This document shows positions 42,483 to 49,724 of a DNA stretch of 64,000 bases, piece after piece. The notes under the pieces are model-generated. The model searched no databases and was not told where the DNA came from. It worked only from the letters and a program-made list of their open reading frames with translations. The stretch comes from Streptomyces monashensis (GTDB lineage Bacteria; Actinomycetota; Actinomycetes; Streptomycetales; Streptomycetaceae). The translations under genes were made by a program, and so were the position numbers. Location: assembly GCF_001866665.1 (NCBI RefSeq), contig NZ_MLYO01000027.1, positions 1 through 64,000 on the forward strand, read 5' to 3'. How positions within the stretch are numbered: position 1 is the stretch's first letter; each line of letters opens with the position of its first letter.

Positions 42483-44348
42483 TCAGTTCTTCTTCGGGTG
42501 CGGCGTCGAGCCGAACGCCGTCAGGAAGCGGTCTCGGAAGGCGCTCATCTTCCACACCGGGGCGTCGTGCGCGGGGCGCAGGCCGTCGGTCCAGTTCCAA
42601 CTCCCGATCCTGTCAAGGAGCTTGGGGTCCTTGGCGACGATCGAGACCGGCACGTCACGGCTGGCGTGGTTGCCGCTGACATGGGCGTTCGGCTGGTGGT
42701 CGCCGAGGAAGACCAGCACGGTGTTCTCGGTGCCGTACCGCTCCAGCCACTGGGTCAGGGCCGTCACCGTGTACTGGACGGACTTGCCGTACTCCTGCTT
42801 GGAGTGCGTGTCGTCGGTGAGGGTGTAGGAGGACGGGTTGCCCGCCTTCTCGATGGAGTCGAAGACCGAGCCGTCGCCCAGCCGGTCCCACGGGACCATC
42901 TTCGGGATCGGCGCCCAGGGTGTGTGGCTGGACGTCAGGATGAGGAACGACATCCGCGACTTGCCGTCGGCCGGCTTCTTGCTGTGTACCCGGTCCTGGA
43001 ACTGCTGGAGCGTGTACTGGTCCGGCATCGTCGACCAGCTGAACTTCGGTCCCTTGTACCCGAGTTGGAAGGCGTTGTAGACCTTGTCCAGGCCGTACCA
43101 GTTCTGCTCCGGCCAGCCCTTCACCACGCCCGGCATGACACCGACCGTGTCGAAGTCGCCCGTCTTCTTGAACGCGTCGGTCAGGCTCAGGTGATCGCTC
43201 GCCATGACCGTGCGGTAGCGCTGCTGGTTGCTGATCCACAGGCCCGACATGGTCGTGGAGTGGCCGAGCCAGCTGCTGCCGCCGTACGTCGCCGAGGTCA
43301 GCCAGCCGCTCTTGGCGTGGAAGCCCGCCTTGGCCAGCGCCTTGGTGCGGGCGTCGAGGGTCGCGTCGACGCCGGGCGCCATGATCGGGTCCTCGACGGC
43401 GCTGCGGCCGTAGCTCTCGATGAACGTGAAGATCATGTCCTTGCCGCGCAGATCCGGGACCAGCTGGCTGCCCGGGGTGTTCCCGAAGGCGTCGACCTTC
43501 GCCACCTTCCGGAAATCCGCCTCGTCCCTGAGCGTGGCCGAGAGCCGGTGGGCCTGGTCCTTCAGCGCGTTGGCGGTGCTGTCGGCGGCGAGCGGCACAC
43601 CGGACAGCTGCAGGCCGAGCGAGGAGCAGGTGATCCAGACGACACCGGCGGCCAGCGTGCCCCGGGTCGCGAGCCCGGAGTTCCGGGCCAGCAGATTGCC
43701 CAGTCGCACCACGGACAGCGCCAGCACCACGAAGAGCAGCAGCACGACGACGATCAGCCCGGCCACGGCGACGAGCGTCGTCGTCGGGCCGATCGAGTCC
43801 TCCAGATACGACTCCGCGTCGGCGAACAGCGACCAGTCGAGCACGACGTTGAAGCCGCGGCCGAGGTACTGGTTGAACCCGATGTCCAGCAGGTTCAGCA
43901 CCGTCATCGCGGCCAGCGCGACCCCGGACACGGCGGCCAGCGCCATCCGCGGCCGCCGGGGCAGCGCGATCAGCACGGCCGCCCCGATCACGGCCTCCGC
44001 CGGGATCCGCACGTACTGCGAGGGGTCCGTCAGCCCGTCCATCGAACCCGGCAGCACCAGCGCGGCGACGACGAGCAGGGCGGCCAGCACGGTGACCGTG
44101 ACGGACAGCGCCCGCGCGGCGCCCGGATGCGCCGCCCGCAACCGCCGGGTCCGGGCCCGCACGGCGACCCGGGGCCGGGACAGGGACCTGAGGAGGAACA
44201 CGAGGGTCGGCTTGAGCGCCCCAGTGCCCTTGGTCCCCTCGGTCTCCTTGGTCCCCTCGGTCTCCTTGATTCCCTCGGGGATGCTGTCCGGCGCCTCGGT
44301 CTCCCCGTCCGTACCGGTTTCCTGGCGCGTGCTCATGTCCTGAGACAA
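42483..44348 (-). CDS. LtaS-like membrane sulfatase/phosphoglycerol transferase family protein
   Basis: Product of 621 aa. A variable acidic N-terminal tail (with GTKETEGTKGTG repeats) precedes five membrane helices (about residues 75-245) and an extracytoplasmic alkaline-phosphatase-superfamily domain. Active-site features are IFTFIESYGRSA, ATYGGSSWLGHST and VFLGDHQPNAHV near the end. Relatives polymerise polyglycerol phosphate or modify cell-surface glycans; Streptomyces makes other teichoic polymers, so the role is uncertain. TTG 44348 has GGAAGG nine bases upstream; ATG 44336 is the alternative. Confidence 0.85.
   Translation of the reverse strand: MSQDMSTRQETGTDGETEAPDSIPEGIKETEGTKETEGTKGTGALKPTLVFLLRSLSRPRVAVRARTRRLRAAHPGAARALSVTVTVLAALLVVAALVLPGSMDGLTDPSQYVRIPAEAVIGAAVLIALPRRPRMALAAVSGVALAAMTVLNLLDIGFNQYLGRGFNVVLDWSLFADAESYLEDSIGPTTTLVAVAGLIVVVLLLFVVLALSVVRLGNLLARNSGLATRGTLAAGVVWITCSSLGLQLSGVPLAADSTANALKDQAHRLSATLRDEADFRKVAKVDAFGNTPGSQLVPDLRGKDMIFTFIESYGRSAVEDPIMAPGVDATLDARTKALAKAGFHAKSGWLTSATYGGSSWLGHSTTMSGLWISNQQRYRTVMASDHLSLTDAFKKTGDFDTVGVMPGVVKGWPEQNWYGLDKVYNAFQLGYKGPKFSWSTMPDQYTLQQFQDRVHSKKPADGKSRMSFLILTSSHTPWAPIPKMVPWDRLGDGSVFDSIEKAGNPSSYTLTDDTHSKQEYGKSVQYTVTALTQWLERYGTENTVLVFLGDHQPNAHVSGNHASRDVPVSIVAKDPKLLDRIGSWNWTDGLRPAHDAPVWKMSAFRDRFLTAFGSTPHPKKN
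44230..44265. repeat. 18-bp tandem repeat in the sulfatase N-terminal tail
   Basis: TTGGTCCCCTCGGTCTCC is present twice in tandem, with a degenerate third unit following. It encodes KETEGT repeats in the cytoplasmic tail, whose length is therefore likely to vary between strains. Confidence 0.8.
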
Positions 44349-44451
44349 CCCGAAGGTCCTTCCGTGCGAGACCTGTACCGCCGTCTCGTACGGCCCCCCG
44401 CCGACCCCTGTTCAGGCCGCTGTGCAAACACCGGGCAAATCCAGCGCCCGG

Positions 44452-46389
44452 CTAGACGCCCACCGCCGTGAGCAGCGCGAGCGGTGCCGCGGCCGACCGT
44501 GACTCCCGCACGCACGCATGCGGATACGGGACCGGCTCCGGATGCGTGTCCCGCCCGTACCCGGCCAGGACCTCCGGCAGCCGGTGTCCGGCGGTGCTCG
44601 CCGCGTCGACCAGCGCGTGCGCCACGGTCCGCGCCTCGTCGTGCAGCCCGTACCGCGCCAGCCCCAGCGTGATCAGCGCGTTGTCGTGCGGCCACACGGA
44701 GCCCCGGTGGTACGACAGCGGGTGGTAGGCGGCCTGCCCGGCGGCCACCGTGCGCACACCCCACCCGGAGAAGAAGTCCGGCTCCAGCAGCCGTCGGCCG
44801 ACCGCCTCGCCGTACTCCTTGTCCAGCAGCCCCGACCACAGCAGATGCCCGGCGTCGGAGGCCAGCGCGTCGATGCGGCGGCCCCGCCCGTCGAGCGCGA
44901 GCGCGGGGAAGGAGTGCTCCGGCATCCAGAAGTCCCGCTGGAAACGGTCCCGCAGATCGGCCGCCGCCTGTTCCAGCAGCGCCGCGTACGTCTCGTCGGC
45001 CCACACCGTCCGCGCCACCCACGCCGTGCGGCGCAGCGCGTCGTACGCGTACCCCTGCGCGCCCGCCGCCATCACCGCACCGGTGGGCCGGGTGCCGTCG
45101 GCGCAGCAGATCGCGCCGGGGGAGTCCTTCCAGTTCTGGTTGGCGAGGCCGCCCTCGTCGGCGCGGTAGACGAGATAGCCACGCGAGGTCAGCCCGCCGT
45201 GGTCCAGCATCCAGCCGACGGCGGCGCGGGCATGCGGCTCCAGGCCGCGGGCCAGCTCCGTGTCCCCGGTCTGCTCGACGTACGCGCCGAGCAGGACCAG
45301 GAACAGCGGGGTCGCGTCGACGGAGCCGTAGTACCGCCCGAACGGCACCTGCCCGAAGTGCGCCAGCTCGCCGTGCCGCACCTCGTGCACGATCTTGCCG
45401 GGCTGGGCGACGCGCGACGGGGCGGCGGAGCCGGTCGCCTGGGTCGTGGCCAGGGCGAGCAGCGTGGCGGCGGCCGGCCGCGGCCGGTACGGCAGCGCGA
45501 ACAGGGAGGTGAGCAGGGCGTCCCGGCCGATCAGCGTGAGGTACCAGGGGGCGCCGGCGGCCGGGACGCGTAGTTCCTCGCCGTCCGGTCCGCCCGCCGG
45601 CACCTGGAGCGCGGCCAGGTCGGCGAGGCCGCGCGCGCACGCCTCCGCCAGCTCCGGCCAGCCGGTCGGGAAGGCCACGCCCTCCATGAACTCCGCTTCG
45701 CGCGCCTGCCGTTGCCCGTGCACGGCGGCGGGGTCGCGCGGCACCCGGACGGCCCGCTTCTCGCCGTGCGGGCGGGCGATCACGCGCAGCAGCAGCTCGC
45801 TCGTGCCGTGCGCCGGCAGCTCCAGGGTCCACACCAGGCGGCGGGCGCCGGTGCCGGTCTCCTCCACGGCGTCCGGGGCCGGGTCGGCCGTGATCGCCGT
45901 ACGGGACCTCCATTCGGCGCGCCGGTAGGTGAACTCGATGCCGTCGCCGGTCACGTCGCGGGAGCGTACGGCGCCGGGCTTGACGTAGGTGCGGTGGTCG
46001 GAGCGGAGTTCGAACTGGTCGGCGAAGTCGGCGTCGACGGTGAGGGCGAGCCGGACCGTGGTCGGCACCGGGCGGTTGCTGGTGACCCGCAGCGACTCCA
46101 CGAACGAGCTGTCGCCGACGGCCTGGTGCCGGAAGACGGTGTGCGCCGGGGGCTCCTGGCGGCCGCCGCGCGGGACCAGGACACAGCGGGCCGCGTCCCC
46201 CTCGGCGACCGGGGTGAGCACCTCGGGCACGGCGCCGTCGACGGTGAGCTGCCAGCGGCTGAGGTGCCGGGCGTCCTGTACGAACAGTCCGTCCGGGGGG
46301 CCGCTGCCCCGCACTCCGCTGATGTCGCCCCGGTCGCCCACGGCGGCGAACGTCGCCCCGTGCACGAGCAGATGATGCCGGTCCGTCAT
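44452..46389 (-). CDS. Glycogen-debranching-type glycosidase (GDE N-terminal domain plus six-hairpin barrel)
   Basis: Product of 645 aa. The N-terminal beta domain begins HLLVHGATFAAVGDRGDISG and GLFVQDARHLSRWQL, the known Glycogen debranching N-terminal domain. The catalytic (alpha/alpha)6 part contains GRDALLTSLFALPYRP, VDATPLFLVLLGAYVEQTGD, NQNWKDSPGAICCADG and YHRGSVWPHDNALI. No signal peptide. Such proteins are usually labelled amylo-alpha-1,6-glucosidase, but substrates vary. It overlaps the preceding glycosidase gene by four bases. Likely under the divergent ROK regulator. Confidence 0.88.
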   Translation of the reverse strand: MTDRHHLLVHGATFAAVGDRGDISGVRGSGPPDGLFVQDARHLSRWQLTVDGAVPEVLTPVAEGDAARCVLVPRGGRQEPPAHTVFRHQAVGDSSFVESLRVTSNRPVPTTVRLALTVDADFADQFELRSDHRTYVKPGAVRSRDVTGDGIEFTYRRAEWRSRTAITADPAPDAVEETGTGARRLVWTLELPAHGTSELLLRVIARPHGEKRAVRVPRDPAAVHGQRQAREAEFMEGVAFPTGWPELAEACARGLADLAALQVPAGGPDGEELRVPAAGAPWYLTLIGRDALLTSLFALPYRPRPAAATLLALATTQATGSAAPSRVAQPGKIVHEVRHGELAHFGQVPFGRYYGSVDATPLFLVLLGAYVEQTGDTELARGLEPHARAAVGWMLDHGGLTSRGYLVYRADEGGLANQNWKDSPGAICCADGTRPTGAVMAAGAQGYAYDALRRTAWVARTVWADETYAALLEQAAADLRDRFQRDFWMPEHSFPALALDGRGRRIDALASDAGHLLWSGLLDKEYGEAVGRRLLEPDFFSGWGVRTVAAGQAAYHPLSYHRGSVWPHDNALITLGLARYGLHDEARTVAHALVDAASTAGHRLPEVLAGYGRDTHPEPVPYPHACVRESRSAAAPLALLTAVGV

Positions 46390-47876
46390 CGCCGGTCTCC
46401 TCCTTCGTCACTCGTGTCGAACGTGCCGGTGGCCGCGCTGGACACGCCCTCGCGGGCGCCCTTGACAAGCTCTTGGTACGGCTGTGGGTGGGGCTGACGG
46501 CGCAGGTCGTGGCAGAGGTCGAGGGCGAGCGCGGCGGTCCACCCGAAGCCGGTCGCGCCGCAGGCCTCGCCGGTGTACGGATCGACGTACTCCGCGAAGC
46601 CGGTGGCGTCGGCGAGGTGCAGCACGGCCCCGCGCAGGGCGTCGGCCGACTGCGGCTCCCCGTGCGCGCGCAGGCCCCGCTCCAGCAGCCAGGCGGTGTT
46701 GAACCAGGCGGGCCCGCGCCAGTACCGGTGCGGGTCGAAGGCCTCGCCGAGCAGGTCGTAGCTCGGGACGAGCCGGGTGCGGTCGCCGGGCCCGGGCCCG
46801 AATCCGAAGTGCGGGCCGCGCAGGGTGCGGACGAGGGTGGCGGCGATCTCGGGCGGCAGGCCGGGGAGCATGAGCGGGATCAGCCCGGAGACGCTCCGCT
46901 CGCGGACGAGCCCCTGCCCGCCCCCGAGGTCCCGGCACAGGAACATGCCGGCCGCCGGATCCCACAGCCGCTCCACCAGCGCCGCCGTCAGCCGCTGCGC
47001 CCGCGCGCGGCGGGCGGTGCCGGCCGCGCCCAGCTCCTCGGCGATCCGGGCGAGCGCGTACTCGGAGGCGATGAGCAGGGCGTTGAACGCCGGGTCCTCG
47101 ACCGCGAACTCGCCCTCCCCGTCGGCATATCGGCCGTCCCGGTAGTCCGCCGCCAGCCGCACGTACCGCCCGTAGTCCAGATCCGTCGGCCGGTCCTCGG
47201 CCGCCCCGTGGTCGAGGTCGGCCCGGCGGAAGGAGCGGTCCGGGGCCGGCGTGATCCGGGCCAGCGGGGCGTCCCAGCAGGGGCTGTTGTCCATGCCCTG
47301 CTCCCAGGGGTGGACCACCGACACCAGCCCTCCGCCGCCCCGGTCCCGCCGGTGCGTCAGATAGCGGTGCCAGGCGGCCAGGCGCGGGTACACCCGGGCC
47401 AGGAAGCCGCGGGAGCGCGAGAGCACCGGGTCGGCGCGGTGCACCAGCCAGGCCGCGAGCGCGTGCACCGGTGGCTGCACGATCCCGGAGGTCTGTACGG
47501 TGCGCGGGGCGCCCGCGGTGCGCCCGGCGGTGGCGGAGCGCCAGAAGTCGGGGCTCGGGAAATAGGCGTCGAGCGGGACGGAGGGGTTGAAGACGATGTG
47601 CGGTACGCGCCCGTCGCCCCACTGGGCGGCCAGCAGCGTCTCCAGCTCGGTCTGGGCCCGCAGCGGCGAGACGTGCCTGAGGCCGATGGCGATGAACGCC
47701 GAGTCCCAGGACCACTGGTGCGGATACAGGCTCCGGGAGGGGACCGTCGCGTTGCCGGTCCAGTTCGCCGCCAGGACCCGGGCCGCCCTGACGTGCAGAC
47801 CGTCGCCGCGGGCCGGGGGATCGTATGCGATCGCATGCTCCGTGGCACGGGTGGTGAGCTGGGCAGTGCGATCCAC
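46386..47876 (-). CDS. MGH1-like (six-hairpin) glycoside hydrolase
   Basis: Product of 496 aa, an (alpha/alpha)6 barrel related to GH63/trehalase-like enzymes. Motifs are PHQWSWDSAFIAIGLRHVSP, FNPSVPLDAYFPSPDFW, WEQGMDNSPCWDAPL (a conserved acidic site), YWRGPAWFNTAWLLERGL and CGATGFGWTAALALDL. GTG 47876 has GGGGAG upstream. Cytoplasmic by lack of a signal. First gene of the operon with the debranching-type enzyme. Substrate likely an alpha-glucoside or mannosyl-glycerate-like sugar; not settled. Confidence 0.85.
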   Translation of the reverse strand: MDRTAQLTTRATEHAIAYDPPARGDGLHVRAARVLAANWTGNATVPSRSLYPHQWSWDSAFIAIGLRHVSPLRAQTELETLLAAQWGDGRVPHIVFNPSVPLDAYFPSPDFWRSATAGRTAGAPRTVQTSGIVQPPVHALAAWLVHRADPVLSRSRGFLARVYPRLAAWHRYLTHRRDRGGGGLVSVVHPWEQGMDNSPCWDAPLARITPAPDRSFRRADLDHGAAEDRPTDLDYGRYVRLAADYRDGRYADGEGEFAVEDPAFNALLIASEYALARIAEELGAAGTARRARAQRLTAALVERLWDPAAGMFLCRDLGGGQGLVRERSVSGLIPLMLPGLPPEIAATLVRTLRGPHFGFGPGPGDRTRLVPSYDLLGEAFDPHRYWRGPAWFNTAWLLERGLRAHGEPQSADALRGAVLHLADATGFAEYVDPYTGEACGATGFGWTAALALDLCHDLRRQPHPQPYQELVKGAREGVSSAATGTFDTSDEGGDRR

Positions 47877-48008
47877 TCGGGGCTCCCCGAAGACGAAGAA
47901 CGCCCGGCCGGGCCGGCCGGGTTCGGTTGTGGCTACCGTAGGGTTACGTCTACTTAACACGCAAAACCCACTATGTAATGCAGGGTTGAGGAACACAAGG
48001 GGGTGCGC

Positions 48009-49271
48009 ATGACCGGACGTCCGGGAAGAGCCGTCAGGACGAACGGCGGCCAGGCCGGCGCCGGCGACCTGCTCGAACTGGTGCGCAGCGGCCGGGCGGT
48101 GACGCGGGGTGCGCTCCAGCAGGTCACCGGGCTGTCCCGGGCCACGGTCGGCCAGCGCCTGGACCGGCTGTTCCGGGCGGGCTGGCTGCGCGAGGGAGCG
48201 GGCGGCCCGGTCGGCTCGCCGCTCGGCGGGCGCCCTTCCATCACGCTGGAGTTCGACGGCTCCCACGCCGTCGTCCTCGCCGCCGACCTCGACACCCGGC
48301 ACGCCCGCGCGGCCGTGCTGTCCCTGACCGGCGAGCCGCTCGCCGAGCACGCGGGCACGCTGGCGGTGGAGGACGGGCCGGAGGCCGTGCTCGGTGAACT
48401 CGGCCGCTGGTTCGGCGCGTTGCTGGAGAAGACGGGCCACGCGGCGGCGGAGGTCGCCGGCATCGGGCTGGCGGTGCCCGGTCCGGTGGACAGCGAGACC
48501 GGCCGGGTGGTGCAGCCGCCGATGATGCCGGGCTGGGACGGCTACGACATACGCGGCCGCCTCTCGCGCGCCTTCGCGGAGCACACCGGCCGCACCGGCC
48601 ATACCGGTCGCACGGGCCGTGCCGGCGCTCCGGCCGCCGTCCCGGTTCTGGTCGACAACGACGCCAACCTCATGGCGTACGGCGAACAGCGCGCCGGACA
48701 CCCCGACTGCGGGGCGTTCGTCCTGGTCAAGGTGTCCACCGGGATCGGCGCCGGGGTCGTGGTCGACGGCTCGATCTACCGGGGCGTCGACGGCGGCGCC
48801 GGGGACATCGGGCACATCCGGGTGGGCGCGGACGCGCTGTGCCGGTGCGGCTCCCGCGGCTGTCTCGCCGCCGTGGCGAGCGGGGGCGCCGTGGCGCGGC
48901 GGCTGGCGGAGTCGGGCGTGCCGGCCGCGTCCGGCTCGGACGTGCGGGACCTGCTGGCCGCCGGGCACCCGGAGGCGGCGGCGCAGGCCCGGGAGGCCGG
49001 GCGCCGGGTCGGCGACGTGCTGGCGACGGTGGTGACCCTGCTGAACCCCGGCGTGCTGATGATCGCGGGCGACCTCGCGGGCACCCCCTTCCTCACCGGC
49101 GTGCGCGAGCTGCTCTACCAGCGCGCCCTGCCCCGCTCCACCGCCCATCTGGACGTCGTCACCTCGGCGCTCGGCGACCGGGCCGCGCTCATCGGAGCGG
49201 GGGCGCTGGTCGTGGAACACCTCTACGCGCCGGAGCGGGTCGAGGAGCGGCTGCTGGCGCTGGGGGTGTGA
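48009..49271 (+). CDS. ROK family transcriptional regulator
   Basis: Product of 420 aa. The N-terminal winged helix has VTRGALQQVTGLSRATVGQRLDRLFRAGWL. The sugar-kinase-like domain has VLAADLDTRHARAAV, GIGLAVPGPVD, VDNDANLMAYGEQ, STGIGAGVVVDG and the zinc motif CRCGSRGCLAAV. ATG 48009 is favoured by AAGGGGG five bases upstream; GTG 48003 is possible. A short HTGRTGHTGRTGR repeat near residue 197 is a local expansion. Divergent from the two glycosidases across an A/T-rich 132-base gap, so it probably represses them in the absence of a sugar inducer. Confidence 0.92.
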   Translation: MTGRPGRAVRTNGGQAGAGDLLELVRSGRAVTRGALQQVTGLSRATVGQRLDRLFRAGWLREGAGGPVGSPLGGRPSITLEFDGSHAVVLAADLDTRHARAAVLSLTGEPLAEHAGTLAVEDGPEAVLGELGRWFGALLEKTGHAAAEVAGIGLAVPGPVDSETGRVVQPPMMPGWDGYDIRGRLSRAFAEHTGRTGHTGRTGRAGAPAAVPVLVDNDANLMAYGEQRAGHPDCGAFVLVKVSTGIGAGVVVDGSIYRGVDGGAGDIGHIRVGADALCRCGSRGCLAAVASGGAVARRLAESGVPAASGSDVRDLLAAGHPEAAAQAREAGRRVGDVLATVVTLLNPGVLMIAGDLAGTPFLTGVRELLYQRALPRSTAHLDVVTSALGDRAALIGAGALVVEHLYAPERVEERLLALGV

Positions 49272-49406
49272 CGCCGCTGCCGACCGGGGGCGTGACGAGG
49301 GGTTTCGAGGGGTTTCCGGGCGCGTTTCGCGTCTCGGGAGAGGGTCCGCATGGTGAAATCCCGGCCGCTGTGGCAGCGTGATTCTCGCCACCCTTGATAA
49401 GGGTTG

Positions 49407-49420
49407 CGCTCAGATGAGCG
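49407..49420. promoter_or_regulatory. Palindrome A upstream of ppdK
   Basis: CGCTCA-GA-TGAGCG, a perfect 6-bp inverted repeat with a 2-base centre. The same motif recurs at 49509. Just before it, ACCCTT-GAT-AAGGGT (49390-49404) forms a short hairpin that may end the ROK transcript. Confidence 0.6.
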
Positions 49421-49444
49421 AATCATGGGCGACTGCACTTCTCC

Positions 49445-49471
49445 AAGGGGTGGCACTGGGTGCCACCCCTT
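49445..49471. promoter_or_regulatory. Strong hairpin between the two palindromes upstream of ppdK
   Basis: AAGGGGTGGCAC (49445-49456) and GTGCCACCCCTT (49460-49471) are perfect 12-bp arms with a 3-base loop. It could terminate transcription from ROK or act as an RNA element. It is not followed by T residues. Confidence 0.6.
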
Positions 49472-49508
49472 GATCGTTCATCGATCGAAATCAGACGTGC
49501 GGGATCCT

Positions 49509-49522
49509 CGCTCATCTGAGCG
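49509..49522. promoter_or_regulatory. Palindrome B upstream of ppdK
   Basis: CGCTCA-TC-TGAGCG, with the same arms as palindrome A and a complementary centre. The two copies are 102 bases apart, which would allow DNA looping by one regulator. Confidence 0.6.
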
Positions 49523-49655
49523 GGAAACCCGGCATTGAGGGGTGATTGCGTTCAAGAAGTGAACACATCAGGCCGCGCTGGCTTGCCAAGCTTTGACTTT
49601 CGATCCGGTGGCGGACGGGTGGTTACAGGCGCATGACGCACAAGTAGACGTACCC

Positions 49656-49682
49656 AGGAACCTTCGATCTGGGTATGTTCCT
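49656..49682. promoter_or_regulatory. Inverted repeat near the ppdK ribosome-binding region
   Basis: AGGAAC (49656-49661) and GTTCCT (49677-49682) are spaced by 15 bases, about 45 bases before the ppdK start. Position suggests the core promoter or the 5' untranslated region. The rest of the 453-base gap 49272-49724 has no convincing gene; a 4-codon ATG ORF at 49633 is too short to support. Confidence 0.4.
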
Positions 49683-49724
49683 CGCCGTCAGGGCAGCCAC
49701 CGTGGCCTCAAGGAGTCGAGACCC

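Noticed and set aside
46386..49391. 1001-aa frame joining the MGH1-like enzyme to the antisense of the ROK gene
   Set aside because: The enzyme starts at GTG 47876 with a ribosome site. The extension is merely open frame across the divergent promoter and the ROK gene.
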